Shown one piece after another: positions 51,976-62,100 of a stretch of DNA of 64,000 nucleotides. The translations under genes were made by a program, and so were the position numbers. Each line of letters starts with the position of its first letter. The first letter of the stretch is position 1. The DNA comes from JACPYM01 sp963699175 (GTDB lineage Bacteria; Acidobacteriota; Blastocatellia; RBC074): contig OY969418.1 of NCBI GenBank assembly GCA_963699175.1, positions 2,790,001 to 2,854,000 on the forward strand. Reading direction: 5' to 3'. The notes below the pieces were generated by a model. It was not told where the DNA came from. It did not search any database and saw only the letters and a program-made list of their open reading frames with translations.

Positions 51976-53598
51976 TCAGTGCGGTATCACCCACGGCATC
52001 AGGTACGCATAGACCATCACGATCAGTCCGACCAGCGAAGCCAGCACTATACTATGCCAGAAGACGGCTTTGAAGATGGCGGCTTCGTTACCCTGCTGCT
52101 GGGTGGCGGAGCTTGACACTACGATGGATTGCGCGTCAATCATCTTGCCCATCACGCCGCCCGCCGAGTTGGCCGCGCCCATCAAGATTGGACTCAAATT
52201 CAATTGTTCTGCCGTCACCTTCTGCAAATTGCCGAAGAGCGCATTCGAGCCTGCATCCGTGCCCGTCAGCGCGACGCCCAACCAACCCAGCAACGTGCCG
52301 AAGAACGGATAGAGCCGCCCAGTGCCGGTCATACTCAAACCCAAAACCGTGTCCATGCCCGAATAGCGCGTGACGTAGGCCAACCCAACCATGAAGCTGA
52401 TCGCCAATAATGACGGGATCATTTCCACGAGCGTCTTCCTGAAAATGTGCATTGCGCGCGCGAACGGCAAGCCTGCCAGCAAGGCTGCGATGATGCCGCC
52501 GATGAAGACCGCCGTGCCCGGAATGCCGATGAAGTTAAGATTGACCGTCGCATCCTCCGGCATCGGCCTCGGTGCGACCGGTGGCATTTTTAGCACGGCG
52601 TTGTGCAGCAGCGGCATCGGCACTTTCAGCGCGTCGAAGGTCAGATACTTGCTGATCGAAGGCAAGCCGGTGATAAAGATCAAAATTGAGGCGACGATGA
52701 ACGGCGACCAGCCTTTCAACACTTCAACCGTTGAATGCGCTTTCTTCGCTGTCACCAATTCGCCGCTGACTGGAATGATTTCTTTGGGCTTCCAGAATTT
52801 CAGAAAGGCCACCATCACGAGCAGCGAGAAGATGGCCGAGACGACATCCACCAAGCCAGTTTCCTGAAAGTTCGACCAGTAAAACTGCATCCCGGCGAAC
52901 GACAGACCGCTCACCAAGAGCGCAGGCCACACCTGCCACGTTTCGCGCCAACCGACCATGCTGCGCACTAACCACAACGGCAAGATCAGCGAGAGCGGCG
53001 GCAGAATCCGCCCCGTCATCGCGCTGAATTGCGCTTCGGGTAAACCGGTCACTCCAGCGAGCACGCGAATCGGATTGCCCACGCCGCCCCACGCTACCGG
53101 CGCGGTGTTGGCGATCAAACACAGCGTCGCTGCTTGAAACGGATTGAAGCCAAGGCCGATCAGAAACGCTCCGGCAATCGCAACGGGCGCGCCGCCACCA
53201 CCCGTGCCTTCCAGAAACGCGCCGAAGCAGAAGGCGATCAGCACGAGTTGCAAGCGTTTGTCCGACGACAATCCTGCAATCGAATCTTTCATCACCTGGA
53301 ACTGCCCCGTCTCGCAGGCGATGTTATACAAAAAGATCGAGGCCACGATGATCCACGCAATGCGGATCATCCCGAAGATAAAGCCGTGCCCGGCTGCTGC
53401 GGCCACCAACGGCGCCGGCATCTTGAAAACAAGAAAGGCCAACAGCACAGCCATCAGCAGCCCGCCTAACGCCGAAATCCACACGCGCTTCTTCAACACC
53501 ACCAAAACAAAGAAGAGCGTCAAGACCGGCAACGCGGCAACCGCCGTCGAAAGCGGCCAATAATTGTAAGGGTCGTAGTTTTGTGGCCAGGTAATCAT
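51976..53598 (-). CDS. lctP: L-lactate permease family transporter
   Basis: This 540-residue protein has about twelve membrane helices. Family motifs are FLEGTGGGGAPVAIAGAFL, NTAPVAWGGVGNPIRVLAG, TGTDAGSNALFGNLQ and ANSAGGVMGKMIDAQSIVVS. It imports L-lactate (or glycolate) with protons across the inner membrane. The ATG at 53598 (MITWPQNYDPYNYW) is chosen because the preceding in-frame codons are simply the GTAGACA-type repeat. The gene follows the giant protein's start on the same strand with a 258-base gap. Confidence 0.9.
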   Translation of the reverse strand: MITWPQNYDPYNYWPLSTAVAALPVLTLFFVLVVLKKRVWISALGGLLMAVLLAFLVFKMPAPLVAAAAGHGFIFGMIRIAWIIVASIFLYNIACETGQFQVMKDSIAGLSSDKRLQLVLIAFCFGAFLEGTGGGGAPVAIAGAFLIGLGFNPFQAATLCLIANTAPVAWGGVGNPIRVLAGVTGLPEAQFSAMTGRILPPLSLILPLWLVRSMVGWRETWQVWPALLVSGLSFAGMQFYWSNFQETGLVDVVSAIFSLLVMVAFLKFWKPKEIIPVSGELVTAKKAHSTVEVLKGWSPFIVASILIFITGLPSISKYLTFDALKVPMPLLHNAVLKMPPVAPRPMPEDATVNLNFIGIPGTAVFIGGIIAALLAGLPFARAMHIFRKTLVEMIPSLLAISFMVGLAYVTRYSGMDTVLGLSMTGTGRLYPFFGTLLGWLGVALTGTDAGSNALFGNLQKVTAEQLNLSPILMGAANSAGGVMGKMIDAQSIVVSSSATQQQGNEAAIFKAVFWHSIVLASLVGLIVMVYAYLMPWVIPH

Positions 53599-53602
53599 AA
53601 AT

Positions 53603-53681
53603 AGTAGACAGTAGTCAGTAGACGGTAGACAGTAGGTTGAGACGACAGGCAAAGCCTACTGTCTACTGACTACTGTCTACT
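53603..53681. repeat. GTAGACA-type heptamer palindrome (21-bp perfect stem)
   Basis: 53603-53623 pairs perfectly with 53661-53681, and an inner AGTAGG/CCTACT pair follows after a bulge of exactly one heptamer. It lies between the esterase stop and the permease start. Confidence 0.8.
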
Positions 53682-53683
53682 CT

Positions 53684-55441
53684 TCAATATCTCCAACTTG
53701 TTACATCCGCCCCTGCTGGCGCGGTCTGTTTGATGCGGTCGAGAATCTTGGGCACGTACATCTGGTGGTAACGCAGCCGCGAGAGATGATTCGGCAGCGT
53801 CGGGTCGCCATTCCAGCAGTGTTCGGCGCGGTCACCATAGGCGACTTCACCAGCGTAGAAAGGGTTGGTCGTGCCTTTTAGAAAATCCTCGACCAGATAC
53901 ACGGCGTTGTTTAGGTAGTAGTTGTCCATGTCGCCGCAATAGATGCGAATCTTGCCTGTGACCTTCGGCCCCAGCTTCGCCCAATCGCGTTTGAGGATGT
54001 AGCCGAGGTCATAGTTTTCTCGCCAATGGGCAGCGACCGATTTATCAATCTCGCCCGTCTGCTTGTCCCAGATCGGTTTCGGATAGCCATCCGCGCCGAC
54101 CGGCGAATAGACCGCTTGCCAGATGTCCCATTGATCGCCGGAGCGCGACTTCGTGCCGAGCACCAGTTCCTTTTGGTTCACCTCTGCGAGCGTCGCACTG
54201 ACGTGGCCGAGATAGTTGCGCTTGCCCGGGCGCGGCGTGCGTTTCCAGAAGCTGTCGGTGTAGTACGCATTCTTGTCTTCGTAGATGTTCACTACCGTGT
54301 AAGCGCGAAAATCAATCGGGTCGGGGCAGGCGGCAAAACAACCGTTGTACATCTCCGGATAAAACATCTGCGTCGCCAACGCCTCCCAACCGCCGGTCGA
54401 GCCGCCGTAGGTGAAGCGCGCCCAGCCTTGCCCGAGGCAGCGAAATTGTTTTTCGATGAAAGGAATCAACTCATAATTGATCGCGTCGCCATACGGCCCC
54501 AAGTTCGCCGAATTGACCGCGTATGAATCGTCGTAGAAAGGATTGGCGTGTTGAATCTCAATGATAACGAAGCGCGGGAAATCTCGGCTCGTCCAATCTT
54601 GATAGAGCTTGTAGGCGTACTCCTGCTGAATCCGGTTGTAGCCGGAGATTTTGAAGCGGTCGCTGTAATCGGGTTTCAGGTTCGGGTCCGGTGGCGTTTC
54701 GCGGAAACCACCAAAGGTTTGGGGGAAATGGCCGTGATTGATGATCAGCGGAAAGCGCGCCTCCGGGTGCTCATCAAAACCGTGCGGCACAAGCACCGCC
54801 GCGCCCAAATAAAATGGACGGCCCCAGAATTTGCTCAGCCGCTCGCTCTGGATTTTGACGTGTTTGATGTAGCGGGTATCTTTCGGCGGCGGGATGGGCG
54901 GGATCTCTTGATCCAAGCTGATGTCGAAGGTCGCCGCTTTGTTCGGATCGAGCGTGATCTGTTTGGGCTTACTCAACAGATTGCCCGGCGCTTCGTTCCA
55001 ATGCTGGCCTTCGCCGCGATCCATCGGCAGTTTGACGGTGTGGCCGTCGCTGCGTTTGAAGGTTTCGTACTTGTGCAGCAGGCCTTGCACCCAGTAAGTG
55101 CCCGGCGGTACTTGCGCCAAAGTTTTAACCGGATAGCCAAGTACGCTGCCCTCAATGGCAGCAGGCGCGCCCGGCTTCCAGCCTTCGACATCAATGCCGA
55201 AGATCTGCTGCGTGTTGGCATCATCGTTGATCTGTTGGCGCGGCTCTTTTTCGTTGTTGGTTGAAAGCAGCAGGAGCACGCGGCCATGGAGCGGCGTCTG
55301 ACTGCGCTCAGCCGGGAACGAGAAGTTGAAGCGGAGCGTCCCCACAGGCTGGCGCTCCTTCAATTCGCCTTTTTGCGCGAGAACCAGCGCGGCGAGCGCG
55401 AGCGCACCCAATAAAGCAAGATTGCGAGTTAGCAAGTTCAT
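53684..55441 (-). CDS. Exported esterase-like alpha/beta hydrolase
   Basis: This 585-residue protein has a signal peptide (LALLGALALAALVLAQ). An N-terminal beta domain (VGTLRFNFSFPAERSQTPL) reaches residue 180. The hydrolase domain has LIINHGHFPQTFGGF, nucleophile Ser in YGGSTGGWEALATQ near 372, and C-terminal GDMDNYYLNNAVY and RAEHCWNGD (likely His). It resembles esterase D/enterochelin-esterase-type proteins. AGGAGG is ideally placed before the ATG at 55441; the longer upstream frame runs into the family D palindrome. Confidence 0.72.
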   Translation of the reverse strand: MNLLTRNLALLGALALAALVLAQKGELKERQPVGTLRFNFSFPAERSQTPLHGRVLLLLSTNNEKEPRQQINDDANTQQIFGIDVEGWKPGAPAAIEGSVLGYPVKTLAQVPPGTYWVQGLLHKYETFKRSDGHTVKLPMDRGEGQHWNEAPGNLLSKPKQITLDPNKAATFDISLDQEIPPIPPPKDTRYIKHVKIQSERLSKFWGRPFYLGAAVLVPHGFDEHPEARFPLIINHGHFPQTFGGFRETPPDPNLKPDYSDRFKISGYNRIQQEYAYKLYQDWTSRDFPRFVIIEIQHANPFYDDSYAVNSANLGPYGDAINYELIPFIEKQFRCLGQGWARFTYGGSTGGWEALATQMFYPEMYNGCFAACPDPIDFRAYTVVNIYEDKNAYYTDSFWKRTPRPGKRNYLGHVSATLAEVNQKELVLGTKSRSGDQWDIWQAVYSPVGADGYPKPIWDKQTGEIDKSVAAHWRENYDLGYILKRDWAKLGPKVTGKIRIYCGDMDNYYLNNAVYLVEDFLKGTTNPFYAGEVAYGDRAEHCWNGDPTLPNHLSRLRYHQMYVPKILDRIKQTAPAGADVTSWRY

Positions 55442-55450
55442 CGCGGCCTC

Positions 55451-55554
55451 CTGGGAGCGCAGGCATCCCTGCCTGCCACCATTGATCTTCAAACCTGTTG
55501 GGAGTCACGTACACAATGCCGAGGCTCAGCAGGCAAGGATGCCTGCGCTCCCAG
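55451..55554. repeat. Long palindrome, family D (26-bp stem, one mismatch)
   Basis: The arms 55451-55476 and 55529-55554 (CTGGGAGCGCAGGCATCCCT end) pair with one G-U-type mismatch. One end lies 10 bases from the esterase ATG, partly over its AGGAGG, so folding of the mRNA could affect translation. Confidence 0.8.
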
Positions 55555-55556
55555 GC

Positions 55557-55991
55557 TTAACCACGCCGCGTTGTCTGGTGCGCCACCATCTGCCAGCGGC
55601 CTTTCAGCTTGACATAGACGTGAATCATCTGCGCATCAACGGTGCGGTTCTCGCCGTTGGCCACCAACTTGATGACGGCGTGGCAAGTTACGATGGCGCT
55701 GTCGCCATAGGTATTTACCTTGACGCTGTCGCGGTCAATCGAGAGGTACTTCGTGCCACCGGCTTTGAGATTGGCAATGTACTTGGCTTTGTCGTCTACG
55801 CTGCCGCTGGAATGTGTGTAGACCAGCGTGTCGGCATAGAGCGTTTCCAGTTTGGCCGTGTCGGCTTTCACCAGCGCGTTCACCCAATCTTGTTCCAGTT
55901 GCAAGACCGCTTTTTCGACCGGCGATTGTTGCGCGATGATCGTAAGTGAAAGGATCAAGCTGGTGAGGGTAATCAGTAGAACTTTCTTCAT
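55557..55991 (-). CDS. Exported NTF2-like protein (DUF4440/SnoaL type)
   Basis: This 144-residue protein has a signal peptide (VLLITLTSLILSLTIIAQ) followed by a cone-shaped NTF2-like fold: EKAVLQLEQDWVNALVKAD, TLYADTLVYTHSSGSVDDK, DSVKVNTYGDSAIVTCHA and KGRWQMVAHQTT. Such proteins act as small-molecule binding or isomerase-like modules; no substrate is evident. AAGGATAACA precedes the ATG. Confidence 0.82.
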   Translation of the reverse strand: MKKVLLITLTSLILSLTIIAQQSPVEKAVLQLEQDWVNALVKADTAKLETLYADTLVYTHSSGSVDDKAKYIANLKAGGTKYLSIDRDSVKVNTYGDSAIVTCHAVIKLVANGENRTVDAQMIHVYVKLKGRWQMVAHQTTRRG

Positions 55992-56003
55992 TGTTATCCT
56001 TGT

Positions 56004-56089
56004 GTACAGTACCGGAAGCGTGAGCGACCGGGTCTTGGTGATTGCGTCGGATACAAGTGAGCCGGTCGCTCACGCTCCCGGTACTGTAC
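56004..56089. repeat. Long palindrome, family A copy 3 (28-bp stem, one mismatch)
   Basis: The arms 56004-56031 and 56062-56089 pair with one mismatch. The core GGGAGCGTGAGCGACC is a diverged form of the family A core. It sits between two minus-strand genes, 13 bases from the NTF2-like start codon. Confidence 0.85.
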
Positions 56090-56103
56090 CGCCTGTCTCA
56101 GTG

Positions 56104-57492
56104 TTAAGGCCGGATGACGGTGCCATCCTTGCGTCGCGTCGTGCCCCACGAATAATCAAAGTTCGGCGGGTTATCTACGACCGGGAATTTCGCTGCCAGC
56201 GCCTCGTCTACCTCAATGCCCAGGCCCGGTTTCTCTTGCGCCAGCATGTAGCCGTTCTTGACTTCAGGACAGCCTTTGAACACTTCCTGCGTCTCCTTCG
56301 GGAAGCCGCTGCCTTCGTGCACGCCGAAGTTGTAGCTGGAGAGTTCCAGCGCCAGTTGCGCCGCGTGCGCTACGGGCGAAGCGTCGCCGGGGCCGTGCCA
56401 GGCGGTGCGCACGCCGAAGTATTCACTCAAAGCCGCGACCTTGCGCGCCGGACTCAGGCCGCCGATTTGCGAGATGTGGATGCGGATGAAATCAATCAGG
56501 CGGTCTTTGATCAGCGGCAGGTATTCGTGCTGCGTGTTGAACAGCTCACCCATCGCAATCGGCGTGTTGCACTGGTGGCGTAGCAGTTTGAAATGGTCGT
56601 TGTCTTCGGGCGGAAATGGGTCTTCGATGAAGAAGGGTTTGTACTGCTCGACGTCTTTGCAAATCTGGATGCCCTGTTGCAGCGTCACGCGTTCGTGGAC
56701 ATCGTGCAGCAGCTCTACATCTTCGCCGAACTGTTTGCGCATCGCCTCGAACATGCGCGGCACCATACGCGCATATTTGGCCGATTCCCAAATGGCGCGT
56801 GGGTTGGTTGGCCCGATGGCTTCGTCACTATTCGCCGCCGCCGCGCCAGTCCCGCGATTGCCACCAGCCGCGCCGTAGGTCGCCATGCCTTCGACGCCTG
56901 ATTGAATGCGGATGTGGCGAAAGCCTTGCTCAATCCCAAATTTGACGCGGTCGCTCAGTGCCGCAAAGTCGTTGCCCGCCGCGTGAAAATAACAATCCGC
57001 TCCGTGGCGCACTTTGCCACCCAAGAGTTGATAGAGCGGCATTCCGGCGCGTTTGCCCTTGATGTCCCAGAGCGCGATATCTACGCCGCTCATCGCGTTG
57101 AAAAGCACCGGGCCGTTGCGCCAGTACGAAGACATATACGACGACTGCCAGATGTCTTCGATCTCGTCCACGTTGCGGCCAGTCAGAAACGGTTTGAGAT
57201 ACTTCTCGATGGCCGTTTGCACGACCAAAGCGCGCTGCGTGAACGTTGCGCAGCCCCAGCCGTGCAAGCCCGGCTCGGTGGTTTCGACTTTGACAATGAC
57301 CAGGCGGATGCGATTCGGCGCGGTCATGATCGTTTTGATGTCGCGAATTTTGACGGGCGCTGTGCCTTTGACAGCTTGCGTGTAAGCAGGCGGCGCGGAA
57401 GGTGCGAGCGTCTCAGCCAGACCTTCTTTGCCTGCAAGTAAAGAAGCGCCGCCGGCCAGCGAGAGCGAACGTAAAGCGTCACGACGTTTCAT
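56104..57492 (-). CDS. Tat-exported enolase-superfamily dehydratase (ManD-like)
   Basis: This 462-residue protein has an N-terminal twin-arginine-like signal (MKRRDALRSLSLAGGASLLA). The enzyme part matches the mannonate/galactonate dehydratase-like group: GWGCATFTQRALVVQTAIE, DIALWDIKGKRAGMPLYQL, LLHDVHERVT (Asp/His), FFIEDPFPPED (Glu), GELFNTQHEY (Glu), TAWHGPGDASP (His) and a C-terminal GIEVDEALAAKFPV. It would dehydrate an aldonic acid. Export is unusual for this cytoplasmic family. GGAGG precedes the ATG at 57492; the longer frame is palindrome sequence. Confidence 0.82.
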   Translation of the reverse strand: MKRRDALRSLSLAGGASLLAGKEGLAETLAPSAPPAYTQAVKGTAPVKIRDIKTIMTAPNRIRLVIVKVETTEPGLHGWGCATFTQRALVVQTAIEKYLKPFLTGRNVDEIEDIWQSSYMSSYWRNGPVLFNAMSGVDIALWDIKGKRAGMPLYQLLGGKVRHGADCYFHAAGNDFAALSDRVKFGIEQGFRHIRIQSGVEGMATYGAAGGNRGTGAAAANSDEAIGPTNPRAIWESAKYARMVPRMFEAMRKQFGEDVELLHDVHERVTLQQGIQICKDVEQYKPFFIEDPFPPEDNDHFKLLRHQCNTPIAMGELFNTQHEYLPLIKDRLIDFIRIHISQIGGLSPARKVAALSEYFGVRTAWHGPGDASPVAHAAQLALELSSYNFGVHEGSGFPKETQEVFKGCPEVKNGYMLAQEKPGLGIEVDEALAAKFPVVDNPPNFDYSWGTTRRKDGTVIRP

Positions 57493-57508
57493 AAAGCCTC
57501 CTCGACAA

Positions 57509-57594
57509 ATGTCCGACAAGCTGCTGGGCTTGTCGTTGACTCTGCAATGCGTCCGGTTGAAAGGCTCCGACAAGCTCAGCAGCTTGTCGGACAT
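57509..57594. repeat. Long palindrome, family E (27-bp stem, one mismatch)
   Basis: The arms 57509-57535 and 57568-57594 (outer ATGTCCGACAAGCTGCTG) pair with one mismatch around a 32-base loop. It sits just upstream of the ManD-like gene. Confidence 0.8.
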
Positions 57595-57631
57595 CACTCT
57601 CACGCGCAGTTCCGGCCAGCAGCAAGTTGCC

Positions 57632-57919
57632 TCAGCCGCGTAGCCTTTGTTTCAAGAGCGGCCATAGTTTTTTGAACAGAAGAACGAGTAGCATGAATTG
57701 CAATAACAGCAACGTCCAGCTAAGCCAACCGCGGCTGACGCTCATCCCGATAACACCGATGAGTGCCATTGCTGAAAGCAGGGCTGACATTATCAAGTCG
57801 GAAGAAAGCGCTTTTCCTTTGAGCTTTTCACTCACCATCTTCCAAACTAAAGCGAAAGTTATAGGTATCAGTACAAGGACTGCTATCCAGTTGAACATAA
57901 CGACCAGTTGGCGATCCAT
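57632..57919 (-). CDS. Small membrane protein
   Basis: This 95-residue protein has three hydrophobic segments: WIAVLVLIPITFALVWKM, MSALLSAMALIGVIGMS and WTLLLLQFMLLVLLF, with a basic C-terminus (KKLWPLLKQRLRG). The ATG at 57919 has GGGGGAA at a good distance; other in-frame ATGs are 6 and 27 bases upstream. No family recognised. Confidence 0.55.
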   Translation of the reverse strand: MDRQLVVMFNWIAVLVLIPITFALVWKMVSEKLKGKALSSDLIMSALLSAMALIGVIGMSVSRGWLSWTLLLLQFMLLVLLFKKLWPLLKQRLRG

Positions 57920-58036
57920 AAGCATTCCCCCTTCAAATATTGGCAAGGGTCAATCTCTTCCCTTGCTGCTCTCGTCACCCAATCCTCGCTTAGGTGCTCA
58001 ACTTTTGTGACCTACGAGAAAATCGCGGGCTTTCAA

Positions 58037-58936
58037 TCAAGGCTTGCGCGGATGCGTCCTCTTCCACTCTTCAAACACCTTTTCCATTTCTGGACTCAGG
58101 CGCGGGTAAATATCGCGCGCGCGGTATTTGCCGCTGCGCAGCATCTCTTCCTTGAATTCTTCGTTGTAGGTCTGATTCTCTGCCGCCTTGATCGCTTCGT
58201 CGGCCAGTTGGGGCGGGAAGAACAAGAGACCTTCTTCATCGCCAATTACCACGTCACCAGGCAGCACCGTCACTTGCCCGATGCGGATGGGCGCGTTCCA
58301 CTCGACGCCGATCTGGTCCGCCATCGCCGAAGCGTGCGCGCCGTTGTAGTAGATCGGGAAATCCTTCCACGTCAAAAATTCATTAAGGTCCCGGATGCCG
58401 CCGTCCACCACGATGCCTTTAACGCCGCGCACTTTCATGCCCAGCCCGGTCATCGTGCCCATGAAGGTTGCGCGGTCAACCATGCCGCCTAATTCGACCA
58501 CTACTACATCGCCCGGCTTGGCATCCTCGCCGCCGCGCACATTGAAGGCTGGGTCCCAATCCCCTTCTTTCGCTAATTGCCTGACGCCCTCGTCCAGGTC
58601 AGGACGCTGCGGCAGGTAGCGCAGCGTCAGCGCCCGCCCGACCATTTTGAGGCCGGGCTGAGTTGGTTTGAGGTGCGTGACGAAACAGGCGCGGTAGCCT
58701 TTGCCCTGGATCGCGCCCCAGACATTTTCGATTGAGAGCTTGCGCAAGCGTTCGAGTTGTTCGTCGGTCACGCGCGGGCGTTTGTCCTTTAGCACATCCA
58801 TCAACGGCGTCCACGTGTCGCGTTGCGCACGCAATTCTTTGGGCACTGCTAGCTGGCTTTGCGCCACTTGCTTCAATGAATAGCTGAAACAAAGCACCAG
58901 CAACAAGAAGGGTACGACGGTTCTGGCACGAAGCAT
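58037..58936 (-). CDS. RraA-like aldolase with an N-terminal signal peptide
   Basis: This 299-residue protein's core (residues about 75-245) is the RraA/HMG-aldolase fold: LSIENVWGAIQ, LKMVGRALTLRYLP, GDVVVVELGGMVDRATFMG, GVKGIVVDGGIRDLNEF (catalytic Arg-Asp) and LPGDVVIGDEEGLLFFPP. Members cleave 4-hydroxy-4-methyl-2-oxoglutarate or related acids. A hydrophobic leader (VVPFLLLVLCFSYSLKQVAQ) suggests export, unusual for this fold. It may act with the exported dehydratase next door. Confidence 0.78.
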   Translation of the reverse strand: MLRARTVVPFLLLVLCFSYSLKQVAQSQLAVPKELRAQRDTWTPLMDVLKDKRPRVTDEQLERLRKLSIENVWGAIQGKGYRACFVTHLKPTQPGLKMVGRALTLRYLPQRPDLDEGVRQLAKEGDWDPAFNVRGGEDAKPGDVVVVELGGMVDRATFMGTMTGLGMKVRGVKGIVVDGGIRDLNEFLTWKDFPIYYNGAHASAMADQIGVEWNAPIRIGQVTVLPGDVVIGDEEGLLFFPPQLADEAIKAAENQTYNEEFKEEMLRSGKYRARDIYPRLSPEMEKVFEEWKRTHPRKP

Positions 58937-59190
58937 ATCGCCTCCTCGGAAACGCGATGGCGCCAGCCTGCGGCTAGCGTGAAGACTGTCTTTTATGAAT
59001 TACCGAAATGAAGTGCGGGAATACGAAACGCGCGCATTCTAGCGGTGTGTGCTGTATCTGACAAGCGTTGCCGCAAATTCCAGCGAGGACTTGCCGGGCA
59101 GACCACTTAGCGAATAGTCTCTCGACGAGCTTGCCGGCGTCCCGGTTGTAACTGAAATCTTTCTACACCGCTACACGCTTGAGTCCACCA

Positions 59191-62100
59191 ATGCTACATC
59201 GCCATCGAGTCACCATCGTCGCTGTCTGCCTGCTTAGCAGCTTGGCTGTTGGCTGGCTCAGTCTACGGGATTGGCCTGTGCAGGCGTTCGGCGCGCGTGC
59301 AGAGCAGGCGCAATTCAGCCACGAAGCTTGGCAAACGGAGCATGGATTGCCGCAAAACACTGTACAGGTCGTGCTCCAGACGCGCGATGGCTACATTTGG
59401 GTCGGCACCAAAGAAGGGTTGGCCCGGTTTGACGGCATCAGGTTCACGATCTTTGATAAGCAGAATACCAAACAGCTTACGCACAACCAGATTCGCGGGT
59501 TGTTTGAGGACAGCGTGGGCCGTCTCTGGATCAGCACGCCTGGCGCGCTGGTGCAATCCAAGGATGGGCGCTTTACCACCTTCACCACCAGCGACGGCCT
59601 GTCGAGCAATAACATCTGGTCAGTTTATGAAGACCGTGCGGGCAGCTTGTGGGTGGCGACGGTCAACGGTTTGAACCGCTACCACGACGGGAAATTCACG
59701 GCCTATACGACCCGCGACGGGCTGTCGAGCAACAGCATCGAGACGCTGTTGGAAGACCGCGCAGGCGCACTCTGGATCGCCACCGCAGATGGTTTGACCC
59801 GCTTCAAAGACGGCGCGTTTAAGGTCTATGCCAAATCAGACGGGTTGGCGAGCAATGCGATCAAAACGCTTTTTGAGGACAAAGCAGGCAGCCTCTGGAT
59901 TGGCACAGCGGACGGTTTGACGCGTTACGCCGACGGCAAGTTTGTCACCTTCACGACGCGTGAGGGGCTGGCGCACAACAACATCACGGCTATCGCGCAA
60001 GACAGCGCAGGCACACTCTGGTTCGGCACGCCCGGCGGGTTGCATCAATGGCGCGGCGGCAAATTCACCGTCTACACGACCCAACAAGGTCTGCCAGACA
60101 ACCGCGTGGCGCTGCTCCACGCAGACCGGGACGGCGGCCTTTGGATTGGCACGGCTAGCGGACTGGCCCGCTACTGGCATGGCGGATTCGCGACCTACTC
60201 CGAGCGCGAGGGGCTTTCCAGCAATCTCATCCTGTCGCTGTGTGAAGACCACGAGGGCAATCTCTGGATCGGCACGGAAGCAGGCGGCTTGAATCTGTTC
60301 AAGGTCAAAAAATTCACCACCTACACCATGCACCAGGGCTTATCCGCCAATCTGGTCAGGTCAGTTTACGAAGACCGCGCGGGTAATCTCTGGGTCGGCA
60401 CGCAGGCAGGCGGGTTGAATCGTTTCAAAGACGGGCAGTGGACAAGCCTCACCACAAAAGACGGGCTGGCCAGCAATGACGTGCAAACTGTCTATGAAGA
60501 TCGCGCAGGCAATCTCTGGGTGGGAACGCCAGCCGGGTTGACTCGCTTGCGGCAAGGAGTTGTGACAACCTACACCGCGCGTGACGGACTTTCTGACGAC
60601 TATGTGCGGTCGCTTTACGAAGATCGCGCGGGCAGCCTCTGGATCGGCACTCGGCGCGGCTTGACGCAACTGAAGAACGGCAAATTCACGGCTTACACCG
60701 CACTCGACGGGCTGCCGAGCGATTACGTCGGGGCGCTCTGTGAAAGCCGCGATGGCAGTCTGTGGATTGGCACGCTCGGTGGCTTGAGCCACTTCAAAAA
60801 TGGCGAGTTCATCAACTACACGACCACGGCAGGGCTGTCGAGCGAGGTGGTGATCGCGCTCTACGAAGATGCCGCGGGCAGCCTCTGGATTGGCACGCAC
60901 GGCGGCGGCTTGAATCGGTTCAAAGACGGCAGGTTTGCGCAGTACTCGGTCAAAGACGGTTTGCCCGACGATGTGATCTATCATGTTCTCGAAGACAATC
61001 AGGGCTATCTGTGGATGAGCTGTAATAAAGGCATCATCCGAGTCAGCCGGCAAGAGCTTGAGACGCGCCAGCCCGGCGAGCAAAAGCCGCTCAAGCTGGT
61101 CACGTATGGCACGGCAGACGGAATGGAAACCAGAGAGTGCAGCGGCGGCGGGCATCCTGCCGCGTGGAAAACCAGCGACGGCAGGCTCTGGTTCGCCACG
61201 ATCAAAGGCGTCGCTATGATTGATCCTGCCCACCTAAGGGTCAACGAACCACCGCCACCGGTCGCTATCGAGCAGGTCATCGTGGATGAAGAAACTTTTG
61301 AGACGGGTGCGCCGCTTGAGTTGCCGCCGGGCAAGGCGCGTTTTGAGTTCTACTACACGGGCTTGAGCTTCGTCGCGCCACAGCAGGTCGCGTTCAAATA
61401 CAGGCTGGAAGGCTTCGACCCAGAATGGATTGATGCAGGCGTGCGCCGCGTAGCTTCGTACACCAATATTCCTGCGGGGCGTTACCGATTCAGAGTGCTG
61501 GCTTGCAACAATGACGGCGTTTGGAATCAGGCGGGAGCGGCTTTTGATTTTTATCTCAAGCCACATTTTTATGAGACCTATTGGTTCTACAGCCTCTGTT
61601 TGTTTAGCCTCGCGTTGGCTATCTGGGGATGGTATCGTGCGCGCGTCCGGCGCATTGAGCGCGAGTTTTCCGCCGTGCTGGCCGAACGCACCCGCATCGC
61701 GCGCGAGATCCACGACACGCTGGCCCAGGGGTTTGCCGGTATTTCCGTGCAGTTGGAATTGGTCACGCGGCTGCTCGAACGTGCGCCACAAACTGCGAAA
61801 ACGCATCTCGATCAAGCGCGCTCGTTGGTGCGTGAAAGCTTGGCGGAGGCGCGCCGCTCCGTTTGGGACTTACGCTCGCAGGCGCTCGAAAGCAGCGATT
61901 TGCCTGCCGCGTTAGCCGAAACTGCCAAACGGCTCGTCGCTGGCACAGCCGTGCAGGCGCAGGTGCAAGTCAGTGGCACGTACCGGCAACTTGGTCGCGT
62001 CATCGAAGACAACCTGCTGCGCATCGGGCAAGAGGCGCTGACCAACGCCATCAAACACGCGCAAGCGACACAGTTGCGCATTGAGCTTAAGTTCGAGCCG

